Of a stretch of 64,000 nt of DNA, positions 25,105-33,716 are shown in pieces; position 1 is the stretch's first letter, and each line of letters starts with the position of its first letter. The notes under the pieces were generated by a model. The model ran no database searches. It saw only the letters and a list, made by a program, of their open reading frames with translations, and was not told where the DNA came from. Both the position numbers and the translations under genes were made by a program. This stretch comes from Bacillus sp. PK3_68 (GTDB lineage Bacteria; Bacillota; Bacilli; Bacillales; Domibacillaceae). The stretch covers positions 2,312,001-2,376,000 of the forward strand of contig NZ_NQYC01000001.1 of assembly GCF_003600835.1 (NCBI RefSeq), in the 5' to 3' direction.

Positions 25105-25138
25105 AGAAAGAGCTCCGAAAGATCTCTCTTCCGGAGCT
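25105..25138 (-). terminator. terminator of the rsbRD-like gene
   Basis: AGCTCCG (25111-25117) and CGGAGCT (25132-25138) form the stem. The minus-strand tail reads CTTTC, a weak T tract. It starts seven bases past the stop at 25145. Confidence 0.6.
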
Positions 25139-25144
25139 TGATGT

Positions 25145-25969
25145 TTAAAAATTAATCGCTCGTGCTAATGTGCTAACCGTATGAATAGCCTCAAAATCAA
25201 GCCCCAGCTGGACAGCTGTCTGAGCAATTTCTGGACGGATGCCAGATAGAGTGGATTTGACTCCAATCAAATTTAGGGCCTCAATCAATTGGAACAGCTG
25301 GTAAGCCACCATCGTGTCGATCATGACCACACCAGAGATATCAATCAGCAGGTGACTCACTCGCAGCTTCGCACACTGCTTTAATGTATTTTCTAAAATA
25401 AACTTGGCTCGTTGCGTGTCAATGTCACCGACTAGCGGCAACAGAGCTGTTCCACCTTTTAGCATAATGACCGGCGAGCTAAGTTCATTAATCATTTCTC
25501 GCTGAGCCTTAAGCATTTTTGATTGATACATATACGTTTCTTCAGTAAATTTGAGGATAACGTTATCAAACGCTTTGACGAACTTATCCTTCCACTGATC
25601 CACAAGCTCATCGCTGACATCCTCATTGTTTCTGGCGAATTCATGGATAAATTCCATATAGAGAAGGCGCACCCTCATAAACTCGCGGATAATAAAGTGA
25701 ATCGGTGTATTGAGGTGTTCCTTGCTTCGGGATACTTCAAAAATCCAGTCATCAAACTTCTTATAAAAAACAGATTCCTCTTCAATGAGGAGATTGCACA
25801 AATAGCCATGGAACTTAAAATTTTGTTCCTTTAACTCAGCAATCACATCAGGGTCATTGGAAGCGTACACACCGGATGGATCACTTTTATCTAGCGAATC
25901 ATACCATTCTTCTGTCAGTTGTTTCGCCTTTCCTGTTAAGAAATCATACATTCTTTTATTTAATTCCAC
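25145..25969 (-). CDS. RsbR-type stressosome protein, closest to RsbRD/YqhA
   Basis: A 274-residue cytosolic co-antagonist of the stressosome, the complex that sequesters RsbT and triggers general stress sigma-B. The N-terminal half is an all-helical RsbRD_N-like domain rather than a globin. The C-terminal STAS domain (about 150-270) is very close to B. subtilis RsbR proteins (PLVGDIDTQRAKFILENTL, LLIDISGVVMIDTMVA, LSGIRPEIAQTAVQLGLDF). Both phosphorylatable threonines are kept: Thr185 in DIDT and Thr219 in DTMVA, 34 apart as in RsbRA (171 and 205). The start is GTG 25969 with AGGGGGGAAACGA upstream; an upstream ATG at 26008 is less likely. RsbS, RsbT and sigB are not in the window. It is divergent from tspO, with about 130 bases between. 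Confidence 0.85.
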   Translation of the reverse strand: MELNKRMYDFLTGKAKQLTEEWYDSLDKSDPSGVYASNDPDVIAELKEQNFKFHGYLCNLLIEEESVFYKKFDDWIFEVSRSKEHLNTPIHFIIREFMRVRLLYMEFIHEFARNNEDVSDELVDQWKDKFVKAFDNVILKFTEETYMYQSKMLKAQREMINELSSPVIMLKGGTALLPLVGDIDTQRAKFILENTLKQCAKLRVSHLLIDISGVVMIDTMVAYQLFQLIEALNLIGVKSTLSGIRPEIAQTAVQLGLDFEAIHTVSTLARAINF

Positions 25970-26098
25970 TCGTTTCCCCCCTAACCGGCATATTTCTCTA
26001 TCGTTCATTATATATCAATTAAAAAGACGAAACCAAAGAAAAGTTTAAACAGGCCAAAAGAAAGAAATAGATAGAGTAACAACTGTAGGAGGGACTGT

Positions 26099-26581
26099 AT
26101 GGAATTGTTAAAGGTAGACGGAAAAGTGAACGTGGGAAAACTAGCATCGAGTGTCCTATTGCCTGTGGTCGGCGGATCCATCGTCGGTTTTCTGGCGACA
26201 AGAAACGCCAAAAAAGAATATAAAAGCTTAAAAAAGCCAAGCTTTGCTCCTCCATCGTGGGTATTCCCAGCAGCCTGGACAGGGTTATACACAACGATGG
26301 GCATTGCGCGTTACCGGGCGTCAGCAAAGGTAGAACAGAAAGAGCGTCTTCTCCCCTACGATATCCAGCTCGGTCTGAACTTTCTCTGGTCGTTCTTGTT
26401 CTTTAAATGGGAACTGCGCGGAGCCGCTTTTGCAGAAATTGCACTGCTCCTCGGGATGATCACGTTAACCGCCTATGAGTTTTACCAATTGGACCACACT
26501 GCCGGAAATTTAATGATCCCTTATGCCGCCTGGGTCGCATTTGCCCTCAGCTTAAATTATTCTATGTGGAAAATGAACTAA
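26099..26581 (+). CDS. tspO: TspO/MBR family tryptophan-rich sensory protein
   Basis: A 160-residue integral membrane protein binding porphyrins or related ligands; bacterial TspO has been linked to stress and tetrapyrrole handling. Five transmembrane helices fit the family. Landmarks are LKKPSFAPPSWVFPAAWTGLYTTMGIA, given here in parts: the motif KPSFAPPSWVFPAAWT, the residue pattern near QLGLNFLWSFLFF, and the C-terminal AWVAFALSLNYSMWKMN. The N-terminus is longer than usual by about ten residues (MELLKVDGKVN). AGGAGGGACTGT precedes ATG. It stands alone with its own terminator overlapping the stop codon. Confidence 0.88.
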   Translation: MELLKVDGKVNVGKLASSVLLPVVGGSIVGFLATRNAKKEYKSLKKPSFAPPSWVFPAAWTGLYTTMGIARYRASAKVEQKERLLPYDIQLGLNFLWSFLFFKWELRGAAFAEIALLLGMITLTAYEFYQLDHTAGNLMIPYAAWVAFALSLNYSMWKMN

Positions 26582-26605
26582 AACGCCGCGCCATGCGGCG
26601 TTTTA
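26581..26605 (+). terminator. terminator of tspO
   Basis: AACGCCGC, GCCAT, GCGGCGTT, then TTAG. The same stem-loop (AACGCCGC GCCAT GCGGC) recurs at 26854-26880, 273 bases downstream. Confidence 0.75.
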
Positions 26606-26624
26606 GTTTGTCGACAAAAGGGGG

Positions 26625-26785
26625 GCGGAATAAGATCGTTCCAAACCCTGTTGGTTGGAATGGAAGGCGCAAAGACTCCTGCGGGATCAGCGGGACAGGT
26701 GAGACCCCGCAGGCACTTTCGCGGCGAGGAGGCTCATCACCTGCCCCGCGGAAAGCGAAGCGCCTGGAACGAAAATCAACAGCCC
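26625..26785. repeat. structured intergenic repeat, GACTCCTGCGGG type
   Basis: A G+C-rich non-coding block. CTCCTGCGGG pairs with the CCCCGCAGG that follows GTGAGA, ACAGGTGA pairs with TCACCTG further on, and GGCGC near the left end pairs with GCGCC near the right end. From memory, blocks with these words are dispersed in many Bacillaceae genomes; I could not search. Both strands are open over about 300 bases but encode low-complexity Arg-rich peptides, so it is not a gene. Confidence 0.65.
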
Positions 26786-26807
26786 GATTCACAAGCAAAA
26801 TAAAAAC

Positions 26808-26851
26808 GACTGCAGACAAACTCTCGAATTTCATTGAGTTTGTCTGCAGTC
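26808..26851. terminator. strong 16-bp hairpin
   Basis: GACTGCAGACAAACTC (26808-26823) and its exact complement (26836-26851) enclose a 12-base loop. No T run follows directly, but the duplicated tspO-type terminator starts three bases on. It probably insulates the next operon. Confidence 0.6.
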
Positions 26852-26853
26852 TG

Positions 26854-26880
26854 AAACGCCGCGCCATGCGGCTTTTTTTA
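26854..26880 (+). terminator. duplicated copy of the tspO terminator
   Basis: AACGCCGC GCCAT GCGGC followed by seven T. It has the same stem and loop as 26581-26605, which suggests the intervening repeat was inserted within, or duplicated with, the terminator. Confidence 0.75.
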
Positions 26881-27033
26881 TGAACGGCCACCAGGAATGA
26901 AGATGCATTCTTTTGTTCATTATGAGCGAATCGATCTACTTGATGATCACAGCAGACGCTTAACTTCCCAGCTGATTTACGGTATTATTAAGTATTGGGT
27001 TTTTCATTCCTATTTTATATTGAGGTGGGTTTT

Positions 27034-28560
27034 GTGTCGTTGAAAAAGACGGCTCTCTGGCTTGGTTTGCTTGCGCTTGTTGTCAAGCTTTCCGGCTTTT
27101 TGAGAGAGAGTATTATTGCAAGGGAGTTTGGAGCCAGTCATTATACAGATGGATACTTGCTGGCATTTTCATTTATCACGCTTGTGATTGCTATGATTTC
27201 CGGCGGATTTAATAATGTGTTTTTGCCTATGTATGTCAAAAACCGGAAGGACGAGCCCGAGAAAACAGAACGAAACGCAAACGCGATCATGAACTTGACC
27301 GTTCTGCTCTTCCTTGTCATTTCTGTTGTCGGGTGGCTGCTGGCCCCTTACCTTGTGCCGGTCATCTATGGCAAAATGCCGCCGGCTACAGCTGAAATTG
27401 CCATTTCAGTTACCCGTTTCTTCTTCCTGTTTATGAGTGCGATCGCGCTCAACGGAATTCTCGATTCTTATTTGCAAGGACGGCGGATTTTTGTGCCTTC
27501 CCAAATCTCCAAGCTGTCCGCTACACTGATGGGTGCCATCTTTGCTTTGCTCTTTTCCGATCAGTGGGGCATTAACAGCCTGGCATACGGATTTATTTTC
27601 GGTACAGTTCTCGGTATTCTCATTCAGCTCTTCTTCCTTTGGAAAAAAGGCTGGCGCTGGCATCCTGCATTGAAAGTCGAGGAGCAATTTCAGCGGGCTT
27701 TTCTCGTATTGCTCGTTCCTTCTTTGCTTAATTCAGTAGTTGGCCAGATTAATATGTTTGTCAATAAATCGTTTGCTGTTAGTACCATTCCTGGGGCAGC
27801 CACTTATTTAAATAACGCGTCCCTGATTACGAGTATTCCGCACACGATTTATGGAACAACGATTGCGGTTATTATTTTTACCTTATTGTCTGAACAAGTC
27901 GATGAGCAGAAAAAATTCCAAAATACCTTTTTTATGGGCATGCAAGTTTCCCTGCTCACTTTAGCCCCTATCGCAGCCGGGTTGTTTTTAGTCGGACAGG
28001 AAGCCATTTCTTTCATCTTTGAGCGAGGAAAGTTTACCGCTCAGGATTCGTATAACACGTATCTCGCTCTCGTGTACTACTTGCCGACCATTGTTACTCA
28101 AGGACTTCAGTACATTGTGTCGAAATCAATGTATGCACGCGGGAAGACAAAAGTGGTTTTCCGGATTAGTGTAACGACCATCGCTTTGAACGCGCTTTTA
28201 AACTGGCTGTTCGTCGGTCCTTTCGGCTATCCTGGACTGGCGCTGACAGGATCGTTTGTATCGATTTATTATTTAGTTGTCAGTACGATATTCGTATACA
28301 AAGACTTTGAGAAAAATGAAGCAGCACGGCTGCTCGGTCTCGTTGTTCGCGTGCTGATTGTGACAGCCTTCATGGTCATTCCGCTATATGTATTAAAAAT
28401 ATTTACGCCGATTTCCCAATTGTATTCACTCTGGCAGCTCGCTATTATCGTTCCGCTCGGCGCGCTACTTTATATAGTCGGTCTCTTCCTCTTCTATAAG
28501 GAAGGATTTAATCAATTACTGAACCTTCTCAAGCGAAAAACACGTGCACAAGGCAGGTGA
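27034..28560 (+). CDS. MurJ/MviN-family lipid-linked polymer flippase
   Basis: A 508-residue polytopic membrane protein of the MOP superfamily that flips lipid-linked glycan precursors. It opens SLKKTALWLGLLALVVKLSG, then FLRESIIAREFGASHYTDGY, the MviN/MurJ N-terminal signature with the conserved Arg and the FG-S--TD motif. About 13-14 hydrophobic helices are visible. NNVFLPMYV, ILDSYLQGRRIF, VVGQINMFVNKSFA and RGKFTAQDSYNTY match MurJ motifs. The start is GTG 27034 with TGAGGTGGG upstream; the 13 upstream residues are likely untranslated. The lipoprotein gene downstream starts within five bases, so they form one operon. It could be MurJ itself (lipid II) or an SCWP-dedicated flippase; the location near csaB favours the second, without proof. 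Confidence 0.83.
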   Translation: MSLKKTALWLGLLALVVKLSGFLRESIIAREFGASHYTDGYLLAFSFITLVIAMISGGFNNVFLPMYVKNRKDEPEKTERNANAIMNLTVLLFLVISVVGWLLAPYLVPVIYGKMPPATAEIAISVTRFFFLFMSAIALNGILDSYLQGRRIFVPSQISKLSATLMGAIFALLFSDQWGINSLAYGFIFGTVLGILIQLFFLWKKGWRWHPALKVEEQFQRAFLVLLVPSLLNSVVGQINMFVNKSFAVSTIPGAATYLNNASLITSIPHTIYGTTIAVIIFTLLSEQVDEQKKFQNTFFMGMQVSLLTLAPIAAGLFLVGQEAISFIFERGKFTAQDSYNTYLALVYYLPTIVTQGLQYIVSKSMYARGKTKVVFRISVTTIALNALLNWLFVGPFGYPGLALTGSFVSIYYLVVSTIFVYKDFEKNEAARLLGLVVRVLIVTAFMVIPLYVLKIFTPISQLYSLWQLAIIVPLGALLYIVGLFLFYKEGFNQLLNLLKRKTRAQGR

Positions 28561-28565
28561 ACAAA

Positions 28566-30077
28566 ATGAAAGGTTGGATGTTGGCGGCCTTTGCAGTCAT
28601 TCTCCTGCTAGCAGGCTGCTCGGAAGAAGACAACAGCAGCCAGGCTGCAGCGACGGTGACTGTGCCGCTCGGCGAGTTGAATCTCATTCTCGCTCAACAT
28701 TTACCACTGCAAAATAAGAAAGAATCCAGCCTCTCTTCCTTTTATAAAGATGTGCTTTACACTTATAATTGGGGGGATCGCGGCCAGTTAAGGGTGAAGG
28801 TGCGCACGCTTAACAACGGGGATCGCTTCGTGATGATGCAGCTGAGGAATATGTCGAACGCACCGCTTTCCCTGGAGTCCAAGGTGAAAGACCCTCGGGC
28901 TGACGATTACTACTTTATCAATTGGCACCGGGAGATAAAAGCGCGAAAGCATGATCCAGTGATCGGCAACGATGTGACAACCCCTCCTTCCGGCCTGCTT
29001 CGTTACTCAGTGGATGGCGACTTTTTATATGAGGCAGTCGTCAGTAAACAATATCATTCAAGGACCAAAACACAGTTGTATGATAATGGGGAACAAAGCG
29101 TCGTGCGGGAACTGACAGCCGAAAAAGAAGCCCTTCAGCATGATGCATCTGGTTTCTCTTTTTCACTGGAAGCACCGCCGAAGCAAATGGCAGAGCAATG
29201 GTTCTTACTGGCGAAAGAACCTTTATTTAAAGCCGGGGATCACTTAAGCAGCTGGATTGACTTCCAGCATGTTCATTATAAAGAAGTGAATAACTGGTTC
29301 ACAGTCAACGGAGCCATGAAAAAACTCCCGTGGTCGATTGAGCCTTTTACAAAGAAAGGCTATGGCCGCCACCTCGGTACGCTAATTGAAAAAGAAGCGA
29401 TTGATCGCTATTTTAAATTCGGGGATCGCTATTTTTATGATTTGATGGTCCAATCAACGGCTAATTTGCTCGAGTACCGCCAAGAGCAAAAAAGCTCGGT
29501 CTGGAAAACAGAATACACGAGCACTTGGCTGAAACAAAAGTATGATATTACTTCTTCTTATGTAGATACACGTCATAATGAATTAATCTCTTTGTACTTA
29601 TACCGGATCGGCAAAGAATTTGATGAAAAAGAACTAATGAAGGCTTTGCCAACTTATGCAGATTACTTGTTGAACTTAATTGCGATTAAGAATATTGTTC
29701 CTACTACAGAAGGCTATTTGCCTGCTGATTACTATTCGCCACACCAGGGCAAGCAATTTATCCATACATCGCTTAATCACGCACTCGGTGAAGCAAATAT
29801 GTTTATCGACGCGTATAAAGCGACGGGCAATAAAAAATACTTGCTCGCTGCCCGTGAAATCCGCCTGGGCATTGAATCACTCGGCACGAAATGGATTCGG
29901 CCTAACGGAGATCTATGGTACCAGGTCAATCGTGATCTTACCTTTGATGGCAATGATTATGAGCAACTGACGTTAGACGATCTTGAACGCCACGAGAAAA
30001 GGTGGCAGGCGCTCGGCGGTAACAAGAGCCCTGTTCTGCAAAAATTAATAAAAAGCAAACGAAAAGCCATCCGGTAA
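28566..30077 (+). CDS. lipoprotein with an epimerase-like helical domain
   Basis: A 503-residue lipoprotein translationally linked to the MurJ-like gene. The signal is MKGWMLAAFAVILLLAGCSE, with lipobox LLAGC. Residues about 40-240 form a beta-rich region of unknown type. Residues about 260-500 are helical with Trp, Tyr and Asp-rich turns (KTEYTSTWLKQKYDI, YVDTRHNELISLYLYRIG, EGYLPADYYSP, HTSLNHALGEANMFIDAY, RPNGDLWYQVN). This resembles the (alpha/alpha) toroid of D-glucuronyl C5-epimerases and related glycan enzymes. If correct it might modify uronic acid residues of a wall polymer after export, which would suit the WecC-type dehydrogenase at 21-22 kb. That assignment is inference; the lipoprotein nature is clear. 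ATG 28566 is preferred over GTG 28557. Confidence 0.7.
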   Translation: MKGWMLAAFAVILLLAGCSEEDNSSQAAATVTVPLGELNLILAQHLPLQNKKESSLSSFYKDVLYTYNWGDRGQLRVKVRTLNNGDRFVMMQLRNMSNAPLSLESKVKDPRADDYYFINWHREIKARKHDPVIGNDVTTPPSGLLRYSVDGDFLYEAVVSKQYHSRTKTQLYDNGEQSVVRELTAEKEALQHDASGFSFSLEAPPKQMAEQWFLLAKEPLFKAGDHLSSWIDFQHVHYKEVNNWFTVNGAMKKLPWSIEPFTKKGYGRHLGTLIEKEAIDRYFKFGDRYFYDLMVQSTANLLEYRQEQKSSVWKTEYTSTWLKQKYDITSSYVDTRHNELISLYLYRIGKEFDEKELMKALPTYADYLLNLIAIKNIVPTTEGYLPADYYSPHQGKQFIHTSLNHALGEANMFIDAYKATGNKKYLLAAREIRLGIESLGTKWIRPNGDLWYQVNRDLTFDGNDYEQLTLDDLERHEKRWQALGGNKSPVLQKLIKSKRKAIR

Positions 30078-30096
30078 TTTCCGGATGGCTTTCTTT
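30062..30096 (+). terminator. terminator of the flippase-lipoprotein operon
   Basis: AAAGCCATCCGG pairs with CCGGATGGCTTT around TAATTT, followed by CTTT. Confidence 0.85.
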
Positions 30097-30142
30097 GATG
30101 AGTGCCCCCTGTTTTTATGCACAAGGCTTTAGGCATACAAAT

Positions 30143-30166
30143 CCCCCTCCAAAGTGATGGAGGGGG
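30143..30166 (-). terminator. terminator of the SLH glucosaminidase gene
   Basis: CCCCCTCC and GGAGGGGG enclose eight bases, nine bases past the minus-strand stop at 30175. The minus-strand tail is ATTTG, so the T tract is poor. Confidence 0.55.
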
Positions 30167-30174
30167 GATGTCAT

Positions 30175-32163
30175 TTATTTGGCAATTGGCAGCGGCGTCA
30201 CGTATTGAGAGAACACATAAGCCTCTTTATATCGCAATTCGTCAGAAATGATCTTTTGCCATCCAGAAGCAGGAGCACCGATCATAACGACCGGCATACC
30301 AGCTTCTCTATACTTGAATTGGATCGCACCGTTCGGAGTAGAACGAACGTTTAATCCTTCGACATTCGTTAAGCCAATTTGGTATTTTCCGAAGTCTTTT
30401 TTCCCTAAGGCTTGGTCGATACGATACATGTGGCCGGCAACTTTTCCGCCCCATGCAATATCAGATGCATATTTCACATTAATACCGACACCTTTATTCC
30501 CGGCGGCCGCACCGTTGGAAACACTTTGTTTCCAAGCTCCCACAGGGTTCGGCACAACATAGCGGTCATTCAGATAGCCATCGGCTAAATGGTTAACACT
30601 GGCTACCGGAGATGGGAACGACTTTCCTTCTTCTGGCTTGCTGTCATAGACGGCAATGCCGAACAAGTTATTATTTACTTGTGCATGTCGGCTCATGCCG
30701 TAATCACTTTCATGAATGGCCATCGCCAAGACTAACAAGGCATTGATACGTTTTTCGGCTTCTACCTTCTTAAGCGTAGCGCCAAGGCCGATTAATTTGC
30801 TCTTTTTCGTTGCGTCCTTATATTTGGCAAGCCCTGTCGCTTGTCTTTCTGCTAGAGCTTTTTTGATATAGCTATCAAGCTGTGCAGCTGTATAATTTGT
30901 TGTTGTGCGGGCGGATAAAAATTGGAAATATTGATAAGCCGTACCGGCTACCCGTCCTTGATCATTATAGAAAGTGGCGTTATCCCAGCTATAGTATTTC
31001 TGATTAGCATTCAGGAAGCTCGGTGCTTTTCCAGCCACATAAGATACATAGCTTTTCGATGCAGGCTGATACATGAAATGCTGCAATTCTCCATTGCTCA
31101 CCCGATAATAACTGCGGCCCGGTGCTCCTTCAAAAGGAACAAGCGTGCTATCGCTGTGCTTCATGTAATAGTCTCTGCCTCCGAGCGACGCTTTTACATA
31201 GCTGTCGGTTGAAGTAATATATTTTAGTTCGGCTCCTTTGACAGCATAAGACCGAGCTGTAACGAAACCTGGTTCACTGTACAGGTTAACGGTTGCACCG
31301 CTGTTGCCAGCAAACACCATGCCGCCATTTGTCGGCATATAGATGATTTTTTTATTCTTCAAGACCAACTCTTGTCCCCGTTGCTCCATCACTTGTTTAG
31401 CCGCAGCGAAGGTGCTGTACGAACCGGAAGCATAGGTCAGCTTGCCGCTCGCATCAATGGTCGCCACCTGATAAGCTCCCGTTGGTGATGGTGTTGGCTC
31501 TTCTTTCGGAGGGTCAGGCGTTGGAACAGGCGGTGGCGTTGGTTCCGGTGAAGGATCCGGCTCCGTGCTGCCCGATGTTTTCTTTGCTTCTAACAGGCGG
31601 TAAATAAAGGCGGCCGCATGATCACGTCTCGCGTTTTCCATAGGATTAAACGTGGTCGCGGAATAACCGCGAATAATATTCAACACATAGTTTTTGCCAA
31701 TTGCTACTTTATGGGCGGAGCTTAAATCCTTAATATCGGTAAAAGGGGCCGCCGTGTATTTCACATCCATTTTTAAATAGTCCAACGCATTGCTGATCAT
31801 TAAAGCCATGTCTTTTCTTGTAATTAAATCGTCTGGATGGAACCGTCCATCTGATCCGCCGTTGACAATTTTCGCAGCGGCGGCCGCATTAATGCCAGCG
31901 GAAAGCTTTAATGAAGGCGATACGTCTTTAAAGACCGATGGACCTGAAGGCAAGTCAAGTGCTCTCGTTAAAAATGTCGCAAACTCTGCCCTTGTTACGC
32001 TTTGATGCGGTCTAAAATCCCCGTCCTGATAACCTTGCATAATTCCCTGGTCAATCATTGCTTGTATTTCATCCTTCATGGCCGCTTGCGGGTTTAAAGG
32101 CGCGATAGCCGGGAATAATAAACTTAATGATATAGCTAAAGCAATCGCTTTTTTCTTTTTCAA
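30175..32163 (-). CDS. SLH-anchored endo-beta-N-acetylglucosaminidase
   Basis: A 662-residue surface autolysin that cleaves the glycan strands of peptidoglycan. A signal peptide (1-27) is followed by three SLH domains (about 28-200: QGIMQGYQDGDFRPHQSVTR, IVNGGSDGRFHPDDLITR, IIRGYSATTFNPMENARR). A Pro-rich linker (about 203-235) leads to a middle region with Tyr-rich turns. The GH73-type glucosaminidase domain (about 440-590) contains INALLVLAMAIHESDYGMSR, with the catalytic Glu in AIHES, and NNLFGIAVYDSKP. The C-terminus (about 595-655) is SH3b-like (VEGLNVRSTPNGAIQFKY). The start is TTG with AAAGGAG upstream. It is the first of four consecutive minus-strand SLH enzymes. The second SLH lacks a canonical acidic start, but all three TR-type motifs are present. 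Confidence 0.87.
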   Translation of the reverse strand: MKKKKAIALAISLSLLFPAIAPLNPQAAMKDEIQAMIDQGIMQGYQDGDFRPHQSVTRAEFATFLTRALDLPSGPSVFKDVSPSLKLSAGINAAAAAKIVNGGSDGRFHPDDLITRKDMALMISNALDYLKMDVKYTAAPFTDIKDLSSAHKVAIGKNYVLNIIRGYSATTFNPMENARRDHAAAFIYRLLEAKKTSGSTEPDPSPEPTPPPVPTPDPPKEEPTPSPTGAYQVATIDASGKLTYASGSYSTFAAAKQVMEQRGQELVLKNKKIIYMPTNGGMVFAGNSGATVNLYSEPGFVTARSYAVKGAELKYITSTDSYVKASLGGRDYYMKHSDSTLVPFEGAPGRSYYRVSNGELQHFMYQPASKSYVSYVAGKAPSFLNANQKYYSWDNATFYNDQGRVAGTAYQYFQFLSARTTTNYTAAQLDSYIKKALAERQATGLAKYKDATKKSKLIGLGATLKKVEAEKRINALLVLAMAIHESDYGMSRHAQVNNNLFGIAVYDSKPEEGKSFPSPVASVNHLADGYLNDRYVVPNPVGAWKQSVSNGAAAGNKGVGINVKYASDIAWGGKVAGHMYRIDQALGKKDFGKYQIGLTNVEGLNVRSTPNGAIQFKYREAGMPVVMIGAPASGWQKIISDELRYKEAYVFSQYVTPLPIAK

Positions 32164-32266
32164 AGTAATACTCCTTTCTAGAAACTAGTCTTTTGCACTC
32201 TCTTATTCTATCGGTCTCATTCAAGAATTTAATAGAATAAATGGATAATTTTTATAGAATGCTGAT

Positions 32267-32300
32267 TAAAAAATAGCCCCGGAATAATTTCCAAGGCTAT
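32267..32300 (-). terminator. terminator of the NlpC-SLH gene
   Basis: ATAGCC and GGCTAT with inner GG/CC pairing; the minus strand ends in six T. Confidence 0.75.
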
Positions 32301-32310
32301 GATTCTTCTA

Positions 32311-33332
32311 TTATTTTGCATTCATCGCATTATAGATAGCAGCTGAGAATGCCTCACGAGTTGCACGGTGATCGCCATAGTATTTTTCAGTTTTAAAGAT
32401 ACCTGTTTTATCGATCACGCTCATTGTCACAATTGGTTCATATGCCCAGTAACCGCTTTTAATTTCAGCGTATGGATTAGAGGCAGCAGCTGCATTGCCA
32501 AGCTTTAATTCAAAAGCTTTTTGGACAATAACGGCCATCTCTGTCCGGCTCATGTAAGCTTCTGGACGGAATGTTTTATCAGGGTAACCATTGATGATGC
32601 CAGCTTCACGAATAGCGGCAATGTCTACTGCAAAGCGGTTAGATTTCGGTACATCTTTGAAATGGCTCATAATTTCCGGCTTGCCCTTCAATACACGGTT
32701 GATAATGGCTGCGGCTTGTCCGCGTGTAACCGGCTCATCTGGTCTGAATGTATAATCATCAAATCCTTGGATGATATTTTGATCTGTCAACGTTGTAATG
32801 GCATCGTACGTAAGAGCTGTTTTTGGTACATCCTTGAAACCGTCAAAATACTCAACAACACGTTTTGAGCCCGCATATTTTGGACCCCAATAGTTATCAT
32901 TTAAAGAAACTAAAGCAATTCCTTTACTAGAGGTTGCATTTAATACCATATTGTTTCCTGCATAAATACCAACGTGGGAAATCCCCGCTCTGTAAGTATT
33001 TTGAAGAAAACTAGATCTCCAGGTACTAACTCGCTCTTTGAAACAGCTGTACCGATTTTATATTGTTGATCTGTTGTTCTTGGAATAGAAATGCCAGCTG
33101 AGTGCTTATATACATATTGAGTGAAGCCGGAACAATCAAATCCTCTTGGCGTTGTTCCACCAAATACATAAGGGACACCCATGAATTTCTTTCCGTACTC
33201 TACTAATGATGCTCCAATTGACGTTGCTGCTTGTGCTTCTGTATGTGAAAGTGCTGGTATGGCGACTGGTGCGGTTGTCATTAACATAAACGAAGCTAAT
33301 CCACTTGCTACGATTTTTTTAAATTTACCCAC
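32311..33332 (-). pseudogene. NlpC/P60 peptidase with SLH domains, frameshifted
   Basis: A cell-wall D,L-endopeptidase with SLH anchoring. The first frame (33332 to about 33000) gives a signal peptide (cleavage AQA-AT, about residue 36) and the NlpC/P60 core with catalytic Cys67 in RGFDCSGFTQYVY, then SELVPGDLVFF. The second frame (from about 33000 to 32311) restores the core (NTYRAGISHVGIYAGNNMVL, carrying the catalytic His) and continues into three SLH-type repeats (FDGFKDVPKTALTYDAITTL, GIINGYPDKTFRPEAYMSR and a third). The join needs a -1 shift at the A4 run on the minus strand (plus T4 at 32999-33002); one extra A would give a full 340-residue protein. As written, the first product ends before the catalytic His. 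Start is GTG with GGGGG upstream. Sequencing error or true pseudogene: see findings. Confidence 0.85.
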
Positions 33333-33669
33333 TGTAAACCCCCTGCATAGTTTAAAAAGTTTTGTCTTTTTTTCCTGTTTTTTCTCACTGAGGCTATTGT
33401 AACAAATATAAGTCTGCTATTCTTTTACGTTTGCATTACATTCATATGTTCCTATGTAACTCGCAAAAACACTGGTTTTACAACGCTTCCAAACTCTCCA
33501 TATTTAGGAATTCAACAAGTTTGCAGGAAAACGGCTATTTTTCAGCAAAATATACATATTTGCGTAACATTGAAATATTCATGTAATAAAACTGATTATT
33601 CAGTCGTTTAATTAGTGACTTCTTTTTAAGAGCGGATGTCTAATAAATGAATTGTATTCCCTCCCAACT
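33333..33669. other. upstream region of the NlpC-SLH gene
   Basis: AT-rich non-coding stretch probably holding the promoter and leader of the minus-strand NlpC-SLH gene. I see no gene or repeat in it. No promoter pair is clear. Confidence 0.4.
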
Positions 33670-33704
33670 GGAAAAGCTGCTTGTCGATGACAAGCAGCTT
33701 TTCT
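33670..33704. terminator. terminator of the SLH subtilase gene
   Basis: AAAAGCTGCTTGTC pairs exactly with GACAAGCAGCTTTT around GAT. It lies 13 bases past the minus-strand stop at 33717. Confidence 0.82.
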
Positions 33705-33716
33705 GAAGGGCCTTCT

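Noticed and set aside
26562-26891. About 105-codon open frames on both strands in the tspO-murJ spacer
   Set aside because: They follow a structured intergenic repeat and two terminators, are Arg-rich, and have no ribosome site. They are a by-product of the repeat.
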